A DNA stretch of 64,000 nt, from NCBI RefSeq assembly GCF_030704535.1, contig NC_081822.1, positions 36,230,001 through 36,294,000 on the forward strand, given 5' to 3'. The notes beneath the pieces are model-generated. The model did not search any database and was not told the DNA's origin. It was given only the letters and a program-made list of their open reading frames with translations. Position numbers and translations under genes: made by a program. How positions within the stretch are numbered: the stretch's first letter is position 1; every line of letters starts with the position of its first letter. Positions 45,131 to 57,518 of this stretch are shown in pieces. Source of the DNA: Vitis vinifera. Lineage: Eukaryota; Streptophyta; Magnoliopsida; Vitales; Vitaceae.

Positions 45131-48100
45131 TGTGGACCCCGCATTTCGATTGCTCGACGCGTTTCCCACTCGAACGGCGAGCTCGATTTTGATTTGAAAA
45201 ATGATTTTTATTGATTAAGAAAAATGACTTGGAGTCGCCACTCATTTTTGTTTTATTTTTAAAGGGTAAACAAAATAAGAAAGAAAAACCCTAAGTGTGA
45301 CTCCTTATTTTGGAAAAGGTGATCTACGAAAAACCGGATCGGGTTCGGGAGTCAGGTTACTTATCGGGAAGGTACGGTAAAGACCGTAGCACCCCTCTAA
45401 GTCCCTAAAGTCGGGTCTCTACTAATAAAATGAAACTGACGTGACAATCCATAGGAAAATCAACAGATACTCAAATTGATCATGCACATATGGGAATCAA
45501 AACATGCATAGAGAATGGCCAAAATGAGAGTAGAGGCGTACCTAGGCCGTGAACGAGCAATGCGCTATCATAAAAATGGGGTCAGTACACAATTAACGAA
45601 TACAAATTATAGCTCATGCATATCGGATTGCAAAATGAAGATCAAGCAAAATATATTAAGCACAACAGTTGACAATCAATAGGGATCAAATATAGGGCCC
45701 TCACCAAAGCCCAATTTATTGTTCATGGACTAGTCTCAAAAATTCCGTGTTTCGGGATCATGAAGAATTCATCATTGCTCATGTAAAATCAAGAAAATCA
45801 TAAGATTATTTAGGAGCTGAAATGAAATTAAAACTATTTGAGTGAAAACTGGATTCTTGGAATTCGTTTGAAAATCGGGGGTCTGGGGAATTAAATTTAA
45901 GAGTTGGAATTTTGAGGATTAAATTAAAAAGAAATTAGAATTTCGGAAATTGGAAATTAAGTTCGGAAATTGGAATTTTAAAGAAATGTTTAAAATAGAA
46001 TTTTAGAATGAATAAATAAACTATTAGTGATGAATTACTGTGAATATGAGAATTTTTCGGGATTAGGAATTTAATTTGGAAATCAGAAGTTTTAAAGAAT
46101 TGATTTTGAATGGAGTTTTAAAGTAAGTGAATAAAATTCTAATGATTAAATAAATTAATGGGAGTACGAGAATATTCGGGATTAAGAATTTAATTCGGAA
46201 ATCAGAAGTTTTAAAGAATTGATTTAAAATGGAATTTTGAAATAAATGAATGAAATATTAGTGATTAAATAAATTAATGGGAATATGGGAATTTTCGGGA
46301 TTAGGAATTTAACTCGGAAATCAGAAGTTTTAAAGAATTGATTTAAATTGGAGTTTTAAAATAAATAAATAAAATACTGATGATTAAATAAATTAATGGG
46401 AATAGGGATTAGGAATTTAACTCGGAAATCGGAAGTTTTTAAAGGATTGATTTAAATTGGAGTTTTAAAATAAATAACTAAAATACTAGTGATTAAATAA
46501 ATTAATGGGAATATGAGAATTTTCGGGATTAGGAATTTAGCTCGGAAATCAGAAGTTTTAAAGAATTGATTTAAATTGGAGTTTTAAAATAAATAAATAA
46601 AATACTGATGATTAAATAAATTAATGGGAATACGTGAATTTTCGAGATTAGGAATTTAGAAATTAAAATCGGAAGTCGGAAATTTTAATGATTTGTTTAA
46701 AATGGAATTTTAGAATAAATAAATAAGATAATAATAATTAAATAAATTAATGTGAATATCGGAATTTTTGGAATTTAGAAATTGAAATAGGAAGTCGGAA
46801 ATTTTAATGAATTGTTTAAAATGGAATTTTAGAATAAATAAATAACATAATAATAAATAAATTAATTAATGTGAATAGCGGAATTTTCAGAAATAGAAAT
46901 TTAATTCAGAAATCAAAAGTTTTAAATGAATTGTTTAAAATAGAATTTTAGAATAAATAAAAAAAAATAATAATAATTAAGTAGATTAATGTGAATATTG
47001 GAGTTTTTGGAATTATTAAAACGGAAGTTGGAAATTTTACTGAATTGTTTGAAATAAAATTTTAGAATAAATAAATAAAATAATAATAATTAAATAAATT
47101 AATGTGGATATTGAAATTTTCGAAAATTAAAAATTTAATTCGGTAAACGGAAATTTTAAAGAATAGACTAAGAATGGAGTTTTAAAATAAATGAATAAAG
47201 TACTAGTGTTTAAATAAATTAAAGTGAGTATGAGAATTTTCGGAATTTAATTTGGCAAACAGAAATTTTAAATAAATAGATTAAGAACGGAGTTTTAAAA
47301 TAAACGAATAAAGAATTAGTAATTAAATAAATTAAAGTGAATATAGGAACTTTCGGAATTTAATTCGGTAAATGGAAGTTTTAAAGAATAGATTAAGAAT
47401 GGAGTTTTAAAAATAAATGAATAAAGTATTAGTGATTAAATAAATTAAAGCGAGTATGAGAATTTTCGGAAATCGGAATTGAATTTTAAATATCGGAATT
47501 TTGAAGTATTATTTGAAGGTTAAAATTTTATAAATTAGGCTTGGGAATTGGAAGTTAGAAAATTTATTAAGAAATTAGTGCTTTAAAGAAAGTGATTCAT
47601 ATAGAGTATATGCAAGCAAATGGGCCAATTTTAAAATGGGTGAATAACTCAGTGAGGCCTTCTCTTCCTCATTAATTTTTTTTATCTTTCCGGTTGGGCC
47701 TGGGCTTCATCACAAGCTCAAAACCAACAGCAAAGTCACCTAAGCCTTCAAGCCCATTAGCCATTGTGGGCATCTCTTCATAGGCTTGGGCCTGGGTTCC
47801 AAGTTCAAAACCCAAGCCCAAAACCATCATGGGCAAAGCAGCCCATCTCTTCACCATCTATCTCTCCACCCGCGAAGTCTCCACCGGCGGCACGATGAAG
47901 AGGAGAGCCGTGGCAGCGCAGGGAAAAGAGGAGCAGTGGCGGCGCGGGGAAGAGGGGAGTCGTGGCGGCGATCCGGTGACGTTCAGAAGGTGCTGCCGCC
48001 ATGGTGGCTGGTGCAGGTGCGCGCGTAGCTGGTGTTCAGAATTGATGCGGCGGCGCCGAGCCCAAAGGTGGCTCCGACGAGGCTCGTGAAGAAGGAAACT

Positions 48101-49400
48101 GCTGCTTAGCTGCTGCCCATTTTCCAAACATAGGAGAAGGCTCACACACGGAGAGGTTCGAGTGGTGACGGGTATGAGGATGTAGGGAGAGAAGTGGTGG
48201 TGAGGGGTAGATTAGAAGAATGGGTATGACGTGAGCTTTAGAGAAAGAGAGAGGGAGAGATAGGTAGAAATATGGGTGTTAGAAGGTGGGCATGACGGAT
48301 GATGCGTGGGAACCAAGGTGCATGGAGAATAGCATAACCATGCATGGCCATGCATGGCCATGCGAAGGTGGAGAGAACGAACGTGGAGGGCACCTAAAAG
48401 AGGATAGATGGGTGGTGTGGTGTAGAGAGAGAGTGTAATGGACGAAAGATGAAATGGGTTAAAGGGTGTGAAGAAGGTTTAGAGTGAGAAAATGGGCTTA
48501 GTGGGGCGGCGTGATGGGTAGAGTGGGTGGCAACGGGTATAAGATATTAGAGGGAGAAGTGGGTTGCTTCAGGCAGTCAGGTTCAGACATTGTTGAATAT
48601 TGCACAAGCATCACCATGAGGACTACAACCTCTCAAGAAACATTGACAACTCCAAGATGCGATTTTAATGTAGCGATTTTCATTCTCCTTCCAGCCTCAC
48701 CCAAGCTAACCAGAGATTCACAGGTTTTAAAATAAAATAAAACGCGGGTGGAAGAATGAGAAAACAGAGGGTAAAAACAATGTAAATCCCAAGAAGCAAA
48801 CAAAGAATATCCAATGACAATTATATTGAACCTCGTTCCAGGTGTAAATCCTCAAGCCATGAGTCGTGGAAAAACGGAGAACGCTAACACGATTTGAATG
48901 AACCCATACGCATGATATCTTCAAATGAAATCAAAGAAAAGCGAGAGAATAACAGAGCAAACACGTTCGAGCAGTGAATGAAAACTAAAACCCATAAGGA
49001 AAATGCATGAAGAACAAAGGTGATGAGAAATATGATCAGAAAAACCTACGAGGCTCGCACCTGGGAGGGCTTCTTCCCAAAAACAAATCAGAAAACCCGT
49101 GGGTTTGGCTCCTGCTACTCTGCTCCGCTTTCCTCACCCCCTTCCTCTCTGCAGATCCCTCGCCAGCACTCTCCAAAGGATCCTCCTCTAACCCTCTGTC
49201 CTCCTTCCTTCTTTTCTGTCCCCTCTGTTCCCCTCTTCTTGCCGCAAGCCAGCTGTATCCCGTCCCATCTGCAGCCCCCAAAAGCTCTGCCTTCTCCCCT
49301 GCAGCTTCAGAGCCCCCAAACACAGCCCTCCCATCATGTCGAGCCCCGGGAAATGAAAATTAAAATTCAAAAGAAGGGTCCCTCCTTCCGGGGGTCTACA
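45131..49400 (-). repeat. 3' LTR, 4270 bp
   Basis: The termini are inverted and of TG...CA type: on the minus strand it starts TGTAGACCCC (49400-49391) and ends GGGGTCCACA (45140-45131), 9 of 10 bases matching as inverted repeats. Immediately upstream on the minus strand is a purine-rich AAAGAGGGGCATATT (about 49415-49401), a plausible polypurine tract. The left end carries CTTGGAGTCGCCAC and GGTACGGTAAAGACCGTAGCACCCCTCTAAG, phrases typical of LTR ends of this group. A ~119-bp array and a GC-rich region (47.7-49.4 kb) lie inside. The short frames in the GC-rich part are not supported as genes. Confidence 0.85.
45860..47520 (-). repeat. ~119-bp tandem array inside the LTR
   Basis: The phrase TTCGGGATTAGGAATTTAA followed by TCGGAAATCAGAAGTTTTAAAGAATTGATTTAAA recurs about every 117-120 bases (near 46,058, 46,177, 46,296, 46,405, 46,524 and 46,642, and on to 47,470). 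That gives roughly 13-14 units. Units on the right are more diverged (AAATCGGAATTG, TAATAATAATTAA variants). Confidence 0.9.
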
Positions 49401-49415
49401 AATATGCCCCTCTTT
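49401..49415 (-). promoter_or_regulatory. putative polypurine tract
   Basis: On the minus strand AAAGAGGGGCATATT directly precedes the LTR start TGTAGACC. It is the expected site for plus-strand DNA priming during reverse transcription. The purine run is interrupted, as is common in this group. Confidence 0.6.
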
Positions 49416-49799
49416 GATAGAGTTCACGAGTGTAAGGAATGTGAACACTAGAGTGAAAAAGAAGTGTGAAAAGTGAGTGAAATGAAGTGAACTCTATCAA
49501 AGAACAAAGAAAGACCCCCGAACCCAAAAGGTACAAGTAGAACACAAACTCACTCGAGGCTCCAAAATTCTAAGAGAGGCTCAAGGCGCCTCAAAAGCTG
49601 CATCGAGGACCCAGACTCCCTCTAAGACATCTCTAAAAGTGACCCAAGAGATCAACGTCAAAGATGAGTAACGGTCGAACCGCCCTGGAGTACGAGATGA
49701 ATATGAGATAAGCACCAGGTAACGAAGTGAGGAAAGCCGAGGACGAATGCAAAACCCTGAAGGTAAGATGTGCAATGCCAGTGGGCATGAACGCCAGGA

Positions 49800-50775
49800 G
49801 TTGACTCTGGATGACAAGACCGACTCTAGGCACTAAACTGAGAAAATAAAAGCTCTGAAAGCCAAACCGAAAAGCTAACTCTAATCACTAAACCAAAAAA
49901 GTAAAAGCTCTGGAAACCAAACCAAAAACTGACTCTAAAAGCTAAACTAGAAAATAACAGCTCTGGAAGCCTAAACAAGACGACAATGATGGCTCTAGAA
50001 GCCTAAACGAGACGATAGTGATGGCTCTGGAAGCCTAAATGAGATGATAGTGATGGCTCTGGAAGCTTAAATGAGATGATAGTGATGGCTCTGGAAGCCG
50101 AAATAAGACGACGGTAATGGCTCTGAAAGCCTAAGCAAGATGACAGTAGTGGCTCTGGAAGCCCTAACAAGATGATGGTAATGGCTCTGGAAACCTAAAC
50201 AAGATGATAGAAATGGCTCTGGAAGCCTAAACAGGATGACGGTAATGGCTTTGGAAGCCCAGGCAAAACGACAGTAATGGCTCTGGAAGCCAAAACGAGA
50301 TAATGATGGCTCTGGATGCCTAAACGAGATGACAGTGATGACTCTGGAAGCCTAAGCAAGGTGACGATAATGGCTCTAGAAGCCTAAGCAAGATGACGGT
50401 GATGGCTCTGGAAGCCTAAACAAGATGACAGTAGCGGCTTTGGAAGCCCAGGCAAAACGACAGTAATGGCTCTGGAAGCCAAAACGAGATAATGATGGCT
50501 CTGGATGCCTAAACGAGATGACAGTGATGACTCTAGAAGCCTAAGCAAGGTGACGATAATGGCTCTGGAAGCCTAAGCAAGATGACGGTGATGGCTCTGG
50601 AAGCCTAAACAAGATGACAGTAGTGGCTCTGGAAGCCTAAACAAGATGACGATAATGGCTCCGGAAGCCTAAACAAAATGACAGTAATGACTCTGGAAGC
50701 CTAAACAAGATGACAGTAATGACTCTGGAAGCCTAAACAAGATGACAGTAATGGCTCTGAAAGCCTAAATCGAAA
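49800..50775 (-). repeat. 32-bp satellite-like array with higher-order repeats
   Basis: The unit ATGGCTCTGGAAGCCTAAACAAGATGACAGT.. repeats about every 32 bases, roughly 28-30 times. A higher-order block of about 189 bp (six units, marked by TTGGAAGCCCAGGCAAAACG) occurs at 50,251 and again at 50,440 with the same sequence of variant units. The left end (49,800-49,980) is degenerate. It belongs to the 3' untranslated region of the retrotransposon. Confidence 0.9.
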
Positions 50776-51700
50776 ACAGTGATGGCTATGAATGCCAAAA
50801 CTGAGAAGCGATGATGGCTCTGAACGCCACACTGAAAATAGTGATGATGGCTCTGAACGTCAACGAAGATGTGATGATGGCTTGGAACGTCGAAACTGAG
50901 GATGCGACTCTGAATGTCGATCTGAAAACCGATGATGGATCTGAACGCCGAAACTAAAAAGTAATGACGATGACCCTGAACGTCAAACTGAGAAGTGATA
51001 ACGACTCTGAACGTCGAAACCGATGATGCGACTCTGAATGTCAATCTGAAAACCGATGATGGCTCTGAACGCCGAAACTAAAAAGTAATGACGATGACCC
51101 TGAACGTCAAACTGAGAAGTGATAATGACTCTGAATGTCGAAACCGAGGATGCGACTCTGAATGTTGATTTGAAAACCGATGATGGCTCTGAACGCCGGA
51201 GCTGAAAACATGGTGATGGCTCTGAACGCCGAAACTGAGAACGATGATGGCTCCGAACGCCAAATCGAATAAGCGATGATGGCTCTGAACGCCGAACTGA
51301 GAATGATGATGGCTCTGAACGCCGAAACTGAGAAGTGATAAAGGCTTTGAACGCCGAAACTGAGAATGTGAGTGTTGGCTCGGAATACCAAACTGGGATA
51401 GGGGCTCTGATCGCCAAATGAAAAATGTGATAGCACTGGATGTCGAAATGAAAACGCAGCTCTGAACGCCAAGTGGTCCTGAACGCCAAATAGGAAAATG
51501 AACAATGGCTCTGAACGCCAAATAAAAAACAAACAATGGCTCTGAACGCCAAAATGAAGCAAAGGCTCTGAACACCAAATGGAAAACAATGGCTCTGAAC
51601 GCCAAACTAAACTGAATAACCATGAACGTCAAGCTGAGAAGGACGACTCCGAACGTCATAACAAGAAAGGCACGAAAGCTCTGAACACCGAACTGAAAGG
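50776..51700 (-). repeat. second satellite-like array (GCTCTGAACGCC unit)
   Basis: Units of about 31-38 bases built on GATGATGGCTCTGAACGCCGAAACTGA. A higher-order block of 124 bp, marked by GATGCGACTCTGAATGT, starts at 50,901, 51,025 and 51,149. The core ATGGCTCTG-AA-GCC is shared with the neighbouring 32-bp array, so the two probably derive from one ancestral unit. The overlapping minus-strand frames of 100-190 codons are repeat translations. Confidence 0.88.
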
Positions 51701-54330
51701 GAATGATAGGAGGAAATATGCCCTAGTGTAACATGTCACCACAACTCTCGATCCATCGGAAGGGTCTAGAAGAGACTCCATAAGTCTCGAAAGATGCTCG
51801 GCTAGTGGGTCGGGATGATCAAACCAAATGATCCAATAAGGAGCCCCCGGAGAAAATGATCTGATAGGGTAATCACTGTGATCTCAATACAACCCTCTAC
51901 CGAAGAATCATGGATAGCGAGGCAGTCGCAACCCGAACATCATGCTACACTGAAAGCTCATCTCGATGAATATCGCCAAAATAGTGACCCATGAAGCAAA
52001 TATGATATCTCTCGATCAAATGATGAAAACTGTAACAGATCCATGACAGAACGACCGTCTCCATAGCTGAAGGAAGGAAATATGCCCCAGTATGGCATCA
52101 GATGTACCCGATCTGTCCTGATGACTCATGAATAACTCGATGGGGATGCATAGAAGATCTGACATGTGATCCGATGAAATGATGATGTGAGAGTCCACGA
52201 GCCTAAGATGACTCCATCCAAAAATCGTAATGATATCATAAAGTGTGAGCCCGATGAAACGACTCAAGGAAAAGTCCATCTGAGAGTCATGACAGAATGA
52301 AACCGAATCATCAACCCGACACATCTCGTAACTGAGGGCGATCGAGCAAAAGTGAGAATCTGCAAATCTCGATCGAGAGTGAAAATATGCTCTAGTATGG
52401 CATCAAATGTGTGACAAGTCAGGAAAGTCAAATGACTTCGAATCATGCATCAACAGATATGTAATCTCGGTCATCCGAATCCATAACAGCATCACGCTCA
52501 TCAAGCTAAGATGCATCTCTCAAATAGAGGGGCAAGATGGCATCTGAGTGCCGAGAAGTGCGTGCCTAACTGGATGACTCCCGAGAGGCTCCACTGAGGA
52601 ATCATCATAACAATAGCGAACAAGTCATCATCTCGGCACGTACTCCATAAGTGGGAACGATCATGTAACTCTTTGGAGATCTCCAAACCTCATCCGAAAT
52701 GGAAAGATGCCCTGGATGAGTGGCTCCACCGGGGTTCCACTGAGGGATCATCATAAAATAGTGAAAACGCGATCGTCTCAGCGCACACCTCGCAAGTGGG
52801 GATAGCAACTCCGTGAAGATCGGTAACTCTCATCCAAAACGGAAATATGCCCCAGCATGGCATCAAGTGTATAGTAGGTCTGGCTGAATGGCCCCAAAGA
52901 GGCTCCACTGAAGGATCATCATAAAATAGCGACCACGCCATCATCTCAACACCTATATCGTGAATGAGGATAAGCATGCAAACCCGTGAGGATCTGTAAA
53001 ATCATATCTGAAACGAAAATATGCCCCAGTATGGGATTAAATGTATGATAGGTCGAAGATCGGGTGGCATGAAATCGTCTATCCTCGATCATGCGACATA
53101 AGTGAAGATCCATAAATCTCATCTGAAATGGAAAATATGCCTCCAGTATGGCATCGAATGTGGGACGGGTCAGAAGAAAAGCGACAAGACTATCGTCGAG
53201 CACGTGACCTCCGTGAAGATCCGTAGATCTCATCCGAAACGGAAATATGCCCCAGTATGACACCCGATGTACCCGATCTGTCCTGATGACCCGAGAATAA
53301 CACCAATGGGACGCGTAACAGATCGTATCCCTCTGAAATGATGACGCGGGAAATCCAGGCACCAGAGACAACTCCATATGACTATATCAAAGGGTATGAA
53401 TCTGGCTGAATGACTCAAGAGAGGCTCCTCGGAGTAGCCGGACAAAATGAGATCAAACATCGACCTGACATGTATCTCATAACCGTGGATGATCATGTAA
53501 ACCAATGGGGATCTATAAATCTCGATCCAGATGGGGAATGTGCCCCAATGTGGCATCGAGAATGCAATACGTCGAAGAATCAGAGGAGCTCAGGTCATCC
53601 ATGCCTGGCTAGACGGCTCTCGATAGGCTCCACTAAGGAATCATCGTGAGGATAGCAAATATATCATCATCTCTGCATACATCTCGCCAAATAAGGCTAA
53701 GCACGCGACTCCCTCATGATCTGTAAATCTCATCCGAACCGAAATATGCCCCTGTATGGCGTCGAAATGTATGATAAGTCGGAGATCAGATAGCATGGAA
53801 TAATCTATCCTCGAACATGTGACCTCTGCGAAGATCCGTAAATCTCACCCAAAACGGAAATAATGCCCCAGTATGGGCATCGGATGCACGACAGGTCAGA
53901 AATCGAGCGACACGAAATCATCTGTCATCGAACATGTAACAATGGTCGTCCGAATCCATAACTGAATCATGCACACATATCCAAAATACACCTCCCAGAT
54001 GGAGAGGCATGATGGAATCCAAGTGTCGAGAAGTGCGGACCCGGCTGGGTGGATCTCAGAGGCTCCGTAAGGTAACGATCATGTCCACGTCTCGATGAGC
54101 ATCCAGTAAGTGATGATCGCGCAAGTCCGTGAGGATCCATGAACCTCTAAATGAAATGGGATATGCCCCAGTGTGGCACCAGAGGTATGATAGGTCAAAA
54201 ATCAGGTGACACCAAATCAATCATCATCAAACTCACAATCCTGGTAATCCGAACACAACTGAATCAGACCTATACATCAAAGAGGCGACTCCCAGAAGAA
54301 GAAGCATGACAATATCTAAATATCAACCAG
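51701..54330 (-). repeat. long-unit degenerate repeat in the retrotransposon 3' region
   Basis: The phrase GGAAATATGCCCCAGTATGGCATC(A/G)(A/G)ATGT, followed by a GA(T/C)(A/G)GGTC-type and later a GATCCGTAAATCTCATC-type segment, recurs irregularly at about 52,079, 52,386, 52,847, 53,026, 53,135, 53,247, 53,530, 53,745, 53,860 and 54,155. Spacing is 110-310 bases. No continuous coding frame runs through it. Confidence 0.75.
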
Positions 54331-55604
54331 ATCTCAATCACCTGTCCAAGTAGAGGCTGCCGAAGACGACATCTGATCCCATGGCCTCAGGGTGGTCTTA
54401 AGACACGGGACGTAACGTAGGCTAGGGTGATAGGGTAATAGAAATGAAAGGAAACTAGGCTCAAATACCCAATGATCAAAACTCATGCCCTCATATATGA
54501 AATGCAACATGTATAGTGAACCCCATGAGCCATGGACCTGAGAATGCCTAACGTGAACATGATATCGATAAGGAGACAGATGACGCAAAATGAACCGGTA
54601 GTGATATGTGTAATGATGATGCGAAGTATCGAACCCGAGATGGGTCACTGTAAGGGGAGAATAAGATGTGAAGGGAATGAGATGAATCACAAGCAACGAT
54701 AAAAACGACAGCGAAATAATGGATATGTGAAGAAAGGTAGTGATCGACTCAGATCAAACATGAAGTGAAGTCACATCAATAATGAATGTAATGATGGGAA
54801 GGACAATGACTCGGAGTCCTTAGGAGAAGGTCACTCATCTCTCTCACAAATAGATATGACGAAGCAATACAAATAACATGGGATCTCAGAGAGCTCACAT
54901 ACGAACTCCCAATAATGAACATACTCGATAAAAAATGACCCCCAGACATCAATATACATACCCAATGATCGAGAACACTATGCACATACACACATGTGCT
55001 AATAATAATAATAATAATAATAATTTTTTTTTTTTTTTTTTTTTTACATATATACAAATACGCGTACCCTGAACGTGAACAAATGAACCCCAAAGATGAT
55101 ATCAATAACAAATGGACACACCCCCAAGTGATAAGGTAACAAACAAACTCTCTCTGACGAGATGACCTTCTCAAACCAAGGATCTCTAAACCAGTGTCCG
55201 TGAGATAGATGATGGAAATGATGTGACTATCCTCCATGTGATGAACTGAGGAGGCTCACCACTCAGGGTGGAGAGAATATGAGACAAACAAATAGTAGAT
55301 AGGATAAAAAGAAGAGATGAATAACACAACCAATAAGATGAGATGAAAATGCAGAGGTGCAGTGATAGGAAAAGATGATGAGAAAAAACATGCCTCTAGG
55401 TCCAAAGCTCATGAAACTACCAAACAATGCATGCATACATTAAAGGGCCCCTATCCCGGTGTGAAAATGTGAGCAAGGCGATAAGAAAGAAAGGCTATAA
55501 TACGCATGTGAGGCTCAATGGGCTAGCAACGGACTATGTATCACAAAGGAATAACAAGGTAATGGCTAACCGAAATGATGGCCACCCATCCTGCGACCAT
55601 GGTC
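54331..55604. other. retrotransposon region between the repeats and the integrase frame
   Basis: This is untranslated sequence of the element, containing a (TAA)n/T(n) simple repeat at about 55,000-55,045. Minus-strand frames at 54334-54696 and 54776-55237 lack any recognisable motif. Confidence 0.5.
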
Positions 55605-57518
55605 TCAAACATAGTACCTCTTTAGCTGATCCACATTGGTTGGCTCTGAGAATCGGTTTCCATCTAAATCCATCAACCATGCAGCGCCCTCTGGGGTCAA
55701 CTCCCTGATGAAATAAGGTCCGCTCCAGTTGGGTCTGAACTTCCCTCTAGGATCTCTGATCAATCCCCTGATGACTTTCAAGACTAAGTCACCTACATGC
55801 AGTGGTCTGGGCTTGACCCTCTTTTTGAAAGCGCGGGCCATCTTCCTCTGATACGCTCGAACATGGTCTGCTGCTCTCAATCTCCTCTCATCTAGGAGAT
55901 TGAGCTGATCAAATCGAGCCTGAGCCCAATCTGCCTCGGGAATCTGCTGCTCTAGTGCTACCCTCAACGAACCCATCTCAATCTCAACGGGTAGCATCGC
56001 CTCCATGCCATATACCAAGGAGTAGGGTGTGGCGCCTGTAGAGGTGCGAAAAGAAGTCCGATAAGCCCACAATGCAAATGGGAGCTTCTCTGACCAGTCC
56101 CGAGAAGTCTCGACCATCCTCCGTAATATCCTCTTGATATTCTTATTCGCGGCCTCTACTGCCCCATTCGTCTGCGGCCTGTACGCAGACGATCTATGAT
56201 GCCGGATGCCGTATCTCTGTACTAAGGTGTCAACCTCTGCTCTGAAATGTACTCCTCTGTCTGAAATCAACTCATGAGGGACTCCATAGCGACAGATAAT
56301 GTGTGATCTGATGAAACTAGCAACTCCAGACGATGTCAATCTCGCATACGAAGCGGCCTCCACCCACTTGGTGAAGTAATCGATGGCGACCAGGATGAAC
56401 TCATGACCACTGGAAGATTTCGGTGAAATCTTCCCGATGATATCAATACCCCAGATGGAAAATGGCCATGGTGAAGTCAGTGCGTGCAGCTCGGAGGGCG
56501 GCACGTGAATGAGATCTCCGTGTATCTGACACTCGGGACACCTCTGAACAAACTGGTAGCAATCTGTCTCCATGGTCAACCAGAAGTATCCTGTCCTCAT
56601 GATCTTACGAGCCAACATATGTCCTCCCATATGTGGTCCGCAGACTCCCGCATGAACCTCTCTCATCACCCGATCGGCAGAGGTGCGGTCCAAACATAAT
56701 AGTAGCATCCCATCAGGCGATCGTCTATACAATGTCTCGCCACAGATGACGAATCGGGTAGCCAACTGTCTCAATGCTCTCTTATCCTTGGCCGTGGCAG
56801 CCTCAGGATATACGCCAAGTCTCAAAAAGTGATATATGTCGTGATACCATGGCAAACCATCATCTGGCTCTACATCATCGATCAAGCAACAGTAAGCAGG
56901 AGCAGACCTCGACTCGATCAACAAAGGTCGAACAGTGGCATCAACGGGAATATCGATCATGGAAGCTAGAGTAGCTAAAGCATCAGCAAACTGGTTCTGC
57001 GCTCTAGGCAGATGGGTATATCTCAAATCATCAAATCTCCCAACCAGTAGCTCCAAATATGCATGATAAGGCTTAAGCTTCACATCTCTAGTCTTCCACT
57101 CGCCCTGAATCTGTCTCAATACCAGATTGGAGTCACCAAACACCTCCATCTGTCTAATCCCAAGCTCGAGAGCTGTCTCTAATCCCAAGATACAAGCCTC
57201 ATACTCAACAATGTTGTTCGTGGCAGGGTGTCGATCCGAGAATGCCAAACGAACTGATCTGGGAATGTGATCACCGTGAGGGGATATCAACAAGACGCCT
57301 ATCCCATATCCGAAATGGTTGGCCGCGCCATCAAAGTACATGCGCCAACCTGACAGACTAGTCACAGTAGCGACATCCTCGTCTGGAAAATCATCGTCAA
57401 TAGCTCTGGCATCAGAAACTGGTAATGAGGCTAGATGATCTGCTACAATGCTCCCTCTGATGGACTTCTGAGTGACATAATGGATGTCAAACTCAGTAAG
57501 AAGTACCAGCCATCTCAT
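55605..57518 (-). CDS. retrotransposon pol, second RNase H and integrase
   Basis: A frame of 637 codons on the minus strand. Residues about 57-190 form the archaeal-type RNase H found in Tat elements, with putative catalytic residues in YFDGAAN, VEYEA, FGDSN and FADALA. Residues about 285-335 carry the integrase zinc-binding HHCC module (HAGVCGPHMGGH, then CPEC). The catalytic core follows with DIIG (Asp359), SDRG (Asp420) and VEAANKN (Glu455), a D,D-35-E spacing. After Glu455 come the conserved WAYRTSFRTSTGATPYSLVYG and the C-terminal strand-rich region (LHVGDLVLKV, KFRPNWSGPYFI). All key residues are intact. The first methionine is an in-frame residue after a break in the preceding frame, so the natural polyprotein would be continuous with the upstream frame. 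Confidence 0.93.
   Translation of the reverse strand: MRWLVLLTEFDIHYVTQKSIRGSIVADHLASLPVSDARAIDDDFPDEDVATVTSLSGWRMYFDGAANHFGYGIGVLLISPHGDHIPRSVRLAFSDRHPATNNIVEYEACILGLETALELGIRQMEVFGDSNLVLRQIQGEWKTRDVKLKPYHAYLELLVGRFDDLRYTHLPRAQNQFADALATLASMIDIPVDATVRPLLIESRSAPAYCCLIDDVEPDDGLPWYHDIYHFLRLGVYPEAATAKDKRALRQLATRFVICGETLYRRSPDGMLLLCLDRTSADRVMREVHAGVCGPHMGGHMLARKIMRTGYFWLTMETDCYQFVQRCPECQIHGDLIHVPPSELHALTSPWPFSIWGIDIIGKISPKSSSGHEFILVAIDYFTKWVEAASYARLTSSGVASFIRSHIICRYGVPHELISDRGVHFRAEVDTLVQRYGIRHHRSSAYRPQTNGAVEAANKNIKRILRRMVETSRDWSEKLPFALWAYRTSFRTSTGATPYSLVYGMEAMLPVEIEMGSLRVALEQQIPEADWAQARFDQLNLLDERRLRAADHVRAYQRKMARAFKKRVKPRPLHVGDLVLKVIRGLIRDPRGKFRPNWSGPYFIRELTPEGAAWLMDLDGNRFSEPTNVDQLKRYYV

Noticed and set aside
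47672..49451. Several GC-rich frames of 60-140 codons in the LTR
   Set aside because: They overlap on both strands in a GC-rich part of the LTR and show no domain or codon pattern; open frames are expected there by composition.
50733..51659. Minus-strand frames of 100-190 codons with repeated FGVQSHH/FRRSEPSS motifs
   Set aside because: They are translations of the tandem array in three different frames; nothing indicates a protein.
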